DNA of 64,000 nt, from positions 1 through 64,000 of the forward strand of contig QEVF01000020.1 of assembly GCA_003576915.1 (NCBI GenBank), read 5' to 3'. The DNA is from Planctomycetota bacterium. GTDB lineage: Bacteria; Planctomycetota; UBA8742; UBA2392. The notes beneath the pieces were generated by a model. It had not been told where the DNA came from, ran no database searches, and saw nothing but the letters and a program-made list of their open reading frames with translations. A program made the position numbers and the translations under genes. Below, piece by piece: positions 59,637-64,000 of this stretch (positions are counted from its first letter, which is position 1; the number at the start of each line of letters is the position of its first letter).

Positions 59637-62546
59637 ATGCCCGGCAGGTTTGCCGGCGCCGCCGCCCCAACCCCGCACCTGATCGTGAACGCCCTGGACT
59701 ACCTGCGCATCTACTCGCCCTACGCCGACGTGCTGGGCGGGCTGCACTGGTCGGCCGATGGCGACGCCGTGCTGGGCGCTGACGGCTCGACCCTGGCCCT
59801 GGCGGCGGAGATCGCGTTGTTCCTGGAGGGTTTCTCCGGCCAGTCGGAACTTCCCCACTTCGCCCATATGCTCCACGTCCTGCGCCTGCTGCGCTGGGGG
59901 CCCGTGGGCGGCCACGACGAGTTGCGCCTCGCCGCGGCCGCTTTCAAAGAGGCCCGGGGACAGGCGCGCAACGCGGGAGTGCTCTTTGCCCACCTTACGG
60001 CCGGCCTGCCCCGCGTGCCCGGCGGCGTAGACGCCGTCGATGTCTGCCGCCGCCTGCGGGGCATTCACGCCCGGCCCCAGGCGCCCGCCATGCGCGGAGT
60101 CCAGCTTCTGCCCCAGGTGGAAGCAGCCGAATTCGAGCGCAGCCTGGCCCAGTCGCTGCGCGCCTACTCCTTTGCCGACCTCAAGCACTGGTTTCGCCAC
60201 GGACGCGGGCCCGTTCACGAGGCCGCCCAGGCCATCGTGCGCGAACTCAAGCCCGAGGCCCCGCGCACCCTGCAGGGCATCATTGAAGAGCTGCTCAAGC
60301 GCGGCAGGCTGGCCGGCGCCCAGCCCTTCATGGAACAGATGGTCAGCGCCCTGACCCTGCCGCCGCGCCGCCTGGAGCCCGACAGCCTGCCCCTGGGCGG
60401 CTACTCGGGCGTTGGCACCCGCGGCCACCCCGACCAGATACTGCCCGGCGAGTTCGCGACCGACGAACTCGAGTTCCTGCGCCGCTTTGCGGAGCATGAA
60501 TTGCTGTACTACCGCCGCGAGCAGCCCCGCAAGCGGCTGCGCGAGGAAACAGCCGTTCTGATCGACCAGGGTGTGCGCACCTGGGGCGACGTGCGGCTGG
60601 TGCTGTCCGCCGCGGCCCTGGCCCTCGCGGAAAGGTCAGCCCGCAAGGGCGCGCAGCTCTGGCTCTGCGCCACCAGCAACGGCGGTGAGTTGCTCGACGT
60701 TGCCAAGGCCCCGACCGAGGCCACAGCCGCGCTCGTGGAGGCCAGTGACCTGAGCGAGAACCCGGCCAAAGCCCTGGAGCGCGTGCTGGAAGGCAGCCCG
60801 GCCGAGAGCCCCGCCACGGCGCGCGACATCGTGATCCTCACGCACCCGCGCTCGCTCAAGGGCGACGTGGAGCTGGCCTCAAGGCGAGCGCCACCCCATA
60901 CCCGCGTGTTTGCCGTAACCGTGGACGGCGCCGGCAGCGTCGAACTCAGTGAGTTGCGCCACGGCGCGCCCGTCAGGATCAACGCCTTCAAGGTTGATCT
61001 CGCGCGGGGCGCGGCTTCACCTCCGGCCGTCACGGCTGCGCCGGAAAGCAAGGACCTGCCCTGGACCGGCAGCATCGAGCCGCTGGGCTTCCCGTTCAGG
61101 TTTGCAGCACCCCACGGTCCGGAGCAGAATGAGTACGGATTTTCGCTGGCCTTTGACGCCGATGGAGAATGGCTGTTCACGGCCTCACGCGGCGGCCTGA
61201 TTCACGCCCGAAAACTTGACGCCACGCTTTCGGAAATCCTCCCCCGAGGAGTGTGGCGCCACATGACGCTGGAGCGCATCGACTCGCTCGTCGGTGTCGC
61301 AGGCGGCGTGTGCGCCTGTGGTGTCATCGGGCAGCGGATTTTCATCGCCTTCTATGACATGGCCAAGCGTCGATGCACGATGCACGCGATGCAGTCATTC
61401 GCCGGCCAGAGCCCGGCCCGCCTGTTTATTGCAAACAGGGCACTGCACTGCATCAGCGCCGTGATGGAGTCGGGCTGCTGCACACTGGACCTCGTTACGG
61501 GGCGCATCGCTGAATCGGCGAGCCAGGACGCACGCCTCAGCCAAGCCTGGACTGATGCCGCACGATCCGGACATCCGCCGCCCCGTCTTGCGGTGGAAGA
61601 CGTGCTGTCGATGCCGGGTCAGCGCCGCCCCAGGAGCGTGATTTACGAGGCTGCGGGACATGGGGCGCATGGCGATGGCGGCGCAGCGGTGAACGTGACG
61701 CCCGCGTTCGCATACGACCGGTCCAGCGGCGGAGTGCTCGTCCGCCCCACGGCGAGCGATTGGCAGACTCCACTGCTGGACGGCAAGCCGGTCTTTCAGG
61801 ATGTCTTTGTCCTTGAGGCCCATGGCACCGCCGGGTTCGCGGCGGTCCATACGGCCAGAAACGGCGTGAACCGTTTGCATGTGCTGCGCGGGAAGACCCT
61901 CGAGCACGTCCATGAAATCGAGACAGGCCCGGCTCCGGGGAGCTTCCTGCTGCACGACTCAAAACTCGCCGCGCGGAAGTCCGACCAGTCCCTGAATATC
62001 CTGGATCTTGCCAACGGTCTGCGTGTGGTGCCGATGCCGGCCCTTGCCAAGTGCCACAACGAGATCTTCTTCGAGGTGGGCGATTACGCACTTGCCGTCT
62101 ATGGCGGCAAGTTCACCCATGTTCTCCGCTGGCATTCCGGCAAGCTCGAAGCCACACACAAGATTGGCCGCATCACCTTCAGCCACGATGGCCGCCAAAT
62201 AGGCGCGTTCTCTTCCGACGGCCATGGCATCGTTGCCACCGCCTCCCATGGCCGACCGCCCAAGCCGCGCCTGGACCCCGCGCGCTTTGCCAAGTTCGCC
62301 TCCGCGCCCTGCGGACTTTCGTTTGTGAGCGACATCTACGGACAACTGTTCGTACTCACGCCGGAGGATGCATGCGTGGCAGCCTTCTTTGTCTATCGTG
62401 CCACCGTGGCGGCCTGGCTTCCTGACGGCACCCGCTACGGCCCGGCTTCCCTCACGGGCGGCCCGACTTCGCCCGATGCCCTGGGTAGAATCGGGCGAGC
62501 CCTTCAGGCCGCAGTCCGTCAGACACAACGGGGAAGTGAGCCATGA
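59637..62546 (+). CDS. vWA plus beta-propeller protein of the MoxR ternary system
   Basis: A 969-residue fusion. The N-terminal about 300 residues are helical and conserved in style (ALDYLRIYSPYADVLGGLHWS). Residues about 305-460 resemble a vWA domain with a degenerate MIDAS (VLIDQGVRTWG near 308-318). From about 480 the chain is a beta-propeller of repeated strands (EYGFSLAFDADGEWLFTASRGG; HRFI-type blades; LHVLRGKTLEHVHEIETG; ISFSHDGRQIGAFSSDG-like). In such systems the propeller recognises a trigger and the vWA is remodelled by MoxR. The start at ATG 59637 is 55 nt after the bpX-like stop. Confidence 0.8.
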   Translation: MPGRFAGAAAPTPHLIVNALDYLRIYSPYADVLGGLHWSADGDAVLGADGSTLALAAEIALFLEGFSGQSELPHFAHMLHVLRLLRWGPVGGHDELRLAAAAFKEARGQARNAGVLFAHLTAGLPRVPGGVDAVDVCRRLRGIHARPQAPAMRGVQLLPQVEAAEFERSLAQSLRAYSFADLKHWFRHGRGPVHEAAQAIVRELKPEAPRTLQGIIEELLKRGRLAGAQPFMEQMVSALTLPPRRLEPDSLPLGGYSGVGTRGHPDQILPGEFATDELEFLRRFAEHELLYYRREQPRKRLREETAVLIDQGVRTWGDVRLVLSAAALALAERSARKGAQLWLCATSNGGELLDVAKAPTEATAALVEASDLSENPAKALERVLEGSPAESPATARDIVILTHPRSLKGDVELASRRAPPHTRVFAVTVDGAGSVELSELRHGAPVRINAFKVDLARGAASPPAVTAAPESKDLPWTGSIEPLGFPFRFAAPHGPEQNEYGFSLAFDADGEWLFTASRGGLIHARKLDATLSEILPRGVWRHMTLERIDSLVGVAGGVCACGVIGQRIFIAFYDMAKRRCTMHAMQSFAGQSPARLFIANRALHCISAVMESGCCTLDLVTGRIAESASQDARLSQAWTDAARSGHPPPRLAVEDVLSMPGQRRPRSVIYEAAGHGAHGDGGAAVNVTPAFAYDRSSGGVLVRPTASDWQTPLLDGKPVFQDVFVLEAHGTAGFAAVHTARNGVNRLHVLRGKTLEHVHEIETGPAPGSFLLHDSKLAARKSDQSLNILDLANGLRVVPMPALAKCHNEIFFEVGDYALAVYGGKFTHVLRWHSGKLEATHKIGRITFSHDGRQIGAFSSDGHGIVATASHGRPPKPRLDPARFAKFASAPCGLSFVSDIYGQLFVLTPEDACVAAFFVYRATVAAWLPDGTRYGPASLTGGPTSPDALGRIGRALQAAVRQTQRGSEP

Positions 62547-62686
62547 TCAACTGCTCAGAAAGCGCAGCACAGGTCATCCGTGCCCGGCCCCGCAAGCGGC
62601 GCGCTCTGTGGCGATCTGAGCGACGCCGGCTCGCGCCCCGGGTGCGCGGGCCGCGCGTTCGAACTTCCGGCGGAGATGTCCGTTGA
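62543..62686 (+). CDS. possible 47-residue basic ORF
   Basis: ATG 62543 overlaps the preceding stop and has GGGGAAG upstream, but the translation is strongly Arg-rich (RARPRKRRALWRSERRR) and looks like GC-driven noise. Another frame over the same DNA has a Cys/Gly pattern (ALCGDLSDAGSRPGCAGRAF) that could be a mutated small protein. I list it only because this stretch lies inside an otherwise gapless four-gene unit. Confidence 0.2.
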   Translation: MINCSESAAQVIRARPRKRRALWRSERRRLAPRVRGPRVRTSGGDVR

Positions 62687-64000
62687 ATGTGCCCCTCACC
62701 CTGATCCGCACTCCGACGTCGGCGCCCGCCGCAGCGCTCTGGCTGCCCATGGCGGACACGGGCGATCTCGTGGACGCGCTGATGGCGCTGGGCCACGAGC
62801 CCTGGCCGCGCGTCCATGCCCTGGCCCAGGGCTATGTCCTGTTGCTCGACGCACCGGACTTCCACTTGTGTGTTCCCGGCGCTGTGCGCCTGCGTGCGCT
62901 GGCGGCGCACTTCCTGGCTCCCCTGGACTCAGAACTCAGTGTCGCCTTGTTCGATGACGAGCTCCGCGCCCTCACAGCCAGCCGCGGGCTTGTGCTGCTG
63001 CCCCATCAGGTCCTGACTTACGACAGGAACAGGCCGTTGCGCTGGTCACAACTGATTCATCCCGGCCCGGTGACGCGGCAGGCCTGGGTGACACTTCCGC
63101 CCGAGCCGGCCGGCGCCGAACGCATCACCAGCATCACCCTCAATCTTGCGGGCAGCGCCGACGACCTGCTGAGTGCGGGCGGCGGCGGCATCGGCGAAGC
63201 ACCGCCCACACCCGATAACGCCTCCCTGGGCGATACGCTCAAGGGAAAGGCCAACATCGCCGCGGGCAAGGCTCTGGCCGGGCTGGGCAGCTTCCTGGGA
63301 ATTGACGCCCTTGCCCGCAAGGGCGCTGACATGATCGGACGGGGGCTCCACGAGGCCCCGCAACTGGGCGAGCGCTTCTTCGGCTCGCAGGGAGCGGCTC
63401 TGCGCGACCTGCTCCGCAAGTTCCGCGAGGGTCAAGTTGACGAGGCGCTCAAACGCGCCATTCCCTTTGACCAGCAGGGTTCCCGGGGGGGCACCGTGAC
63501 GGACCACCCGGGTCTGCCCTTCAACAACATTTCCTATTCCCTCGCCAACATCCTGGGAGCCTCGGGGCGCGGCCCCGGCGGCATCTGGATGGCCGACGCG
63601 GACGTTACATCCGCGCTCATGGCCGAGTATCGCAAGGCGGCCCAGGCCGCAGCACGCCGGGGCGACCACCGCCGCGCGGCCTTCATCTACGGCAAACTGC
63701 TGGGCGACTTCCGGGAGGCCGCCGCCGTGCTGATGGCCGGCGGCCTTTACCACGATGCCGCCACGCTTTACCTGCAGAAGCTCAACGACCCGCTGGCCGC
63801 GGCCCAGGCCTTCGAAAACGGAGGCGACATCGACCGGGCCGTGCGCATCTACCGTGAACGCCACGAACACGTCCGCGCCGGGGAACTTCTCAAGCGCGCG
63901 GGAGAAGAAGAGCAGGCCCTCGGCGAGTTCCGCCAGGCCGCCCACTACCTCACGGAGCGAGGCGACCACCTCGCGGCCGGGCGCCTCATGGCGTCCCGCG
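62683..64000 (+). CDS. bpX6-like / TPR-repeat protein, truncated by the window end
   Basis: The 5' 439 codons of a large protein, open to the window end. No ATG is available; the best start is TTG 62683, with GGAG 7 nt upstream (GTG 62689 is the alternative). The N-terminal part (LVDALMALGHEPWPRVHALAQGY) and a Gly-rich linker (SAGGGGIGEAPPTPDN) lead into helical repeats from about residue 310 (YRKAAQAAARRGDHRRAAFIY, YHDAATLYLQKLNDPLAAA, DRAVRIYRERHEHVRAGELL). This is the pattern of bpX6-domain proteins of MoxR ternary systems. It probably serves as the helical-repeat sensor or scaffold; the C-terminus is outside the window. Confidence 0.75.
   Translation, partial: MNVPLTLIRTPTSAPAAALWLPMADTGDLVDALMALGHEPWPRVHALAQGYVLLLDAPDFHLCVPGAVRLRALAAHFLAPLDSELSVALFDDELRALTASRGLVLLPHQVLTYDRNRPLRWSQLIHPGPVTRQAWVTLPPEPAGAERITSITLNLAGSADDLLSAGGGGIGEAPPTPDNASLGDTLKGKANIAAGKALAGLGSFLGIDALARKGADMIGRGLHEAPQLGERFFGSQGAALRDLLRKFREGQVDEALKRAIPFDQQGSRGGTVTDHPGLPFNNISYSLANILGASGRGPGGIWMADADVTSALMAEYRKAAQAAARRGDHRRAAFIYGKLLGDFREAAAVLMAGGLYHDAATLYLQKLNDPLAAAQAFENGGDIDRAVRIYRERHEHVRAGELLKRAGEEEQALGEFRQAAHYLTERGDHLAAGRLMASR

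Overview
The window is a GC-rich bacterial chromosome segment. The gene types fit a Planctomycetota-like or similar environmental bacterium: a membrane pyrophosphatase with lysine/acid-rich inserts, T6SS modules with DUF2169/pentapeptide proteins, a MoxR/beta-propeller (bpX) conflict cluster, and secreted PDZ esterases. That taxonomic guess is inference, since no rRNA or marker gene is present.

Left part (1-16.4 kb): a tightly packed, all-plus-strand accessory segment, visibly more AT-rich at about 5-8.4 kb. It runs from a fibre-like protein with phage-tail-type repeats through small proteins, a 1112-aa Cys-rich protein, a membrane-anchored propeller-like protein and two small membrane proteins. 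It continues with a HerA/TraG-like ATPase carrying a nuclease-like C-terminus, then a PP2C phosphatase / Ser-Thr kinase / vWA triad resembling TerY-P systems, and ends with a large serine recombinase. The recombinase ORF reads directly into a duplicated 3' end of tRNA-Ala(CGC). The intact tRNA lies 155 bp further on, and the interval between the copies is filled with perfect hairpins. This is best read as the end of an integrated mobile element whose other end lies outside the window.

Middle (16.6-24.9 kb): housekeeping-like genes. These are a TPR-type exported protein with a good promoter, a K+-dependent-type membrane pyrophosphatase with unusual inserts, a fatty-acid-hydroxylase-superfamily membrane protein, a secreted repeat/PDZ protein, and a secreted dienelactone-hydrolase-like enzyme that converges on the T6SS operon at a strong bidirectional terminator.

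24.9-52.1 kb: one complete type VI secretion locus, all on the minus strand. In transcription order it is tagH (FHA), tssJ, tssK, tssL, tssM, tagF, tssA, tssB, tssC, hcp, tssE, tssF, tssG, clpV, vgrG, a proline-repeat/coiled-coil protein, DUF2169-pentapeptide, pentapeptide, DUF3540 and a DUF4150 PAAR-like protein. All 13 core Tss genes are present. hcp has its own apparent promoter and a long downstream hairpin. No dedicated PpkA/PppA pair lies inside the cluster, although TagF and the FHA protein do.

52.2-55.5 kb: two tandem paralogous secreted serine esterases with PDZ domains. 55.6-64 kb (plus strand): a coiled-coil protein with a PD-(D/E)XK-like nuclease core, a DUF3052 protein, then a MoxR ATPase, a bpX-like protein, a vWA/beta-propeller fusion and a bpX6/TPR-like protein cut by the window edge. 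The last four form a MoxR-vWA-beta-propeller ternary system, a predicted NTP-dependent conflict system.
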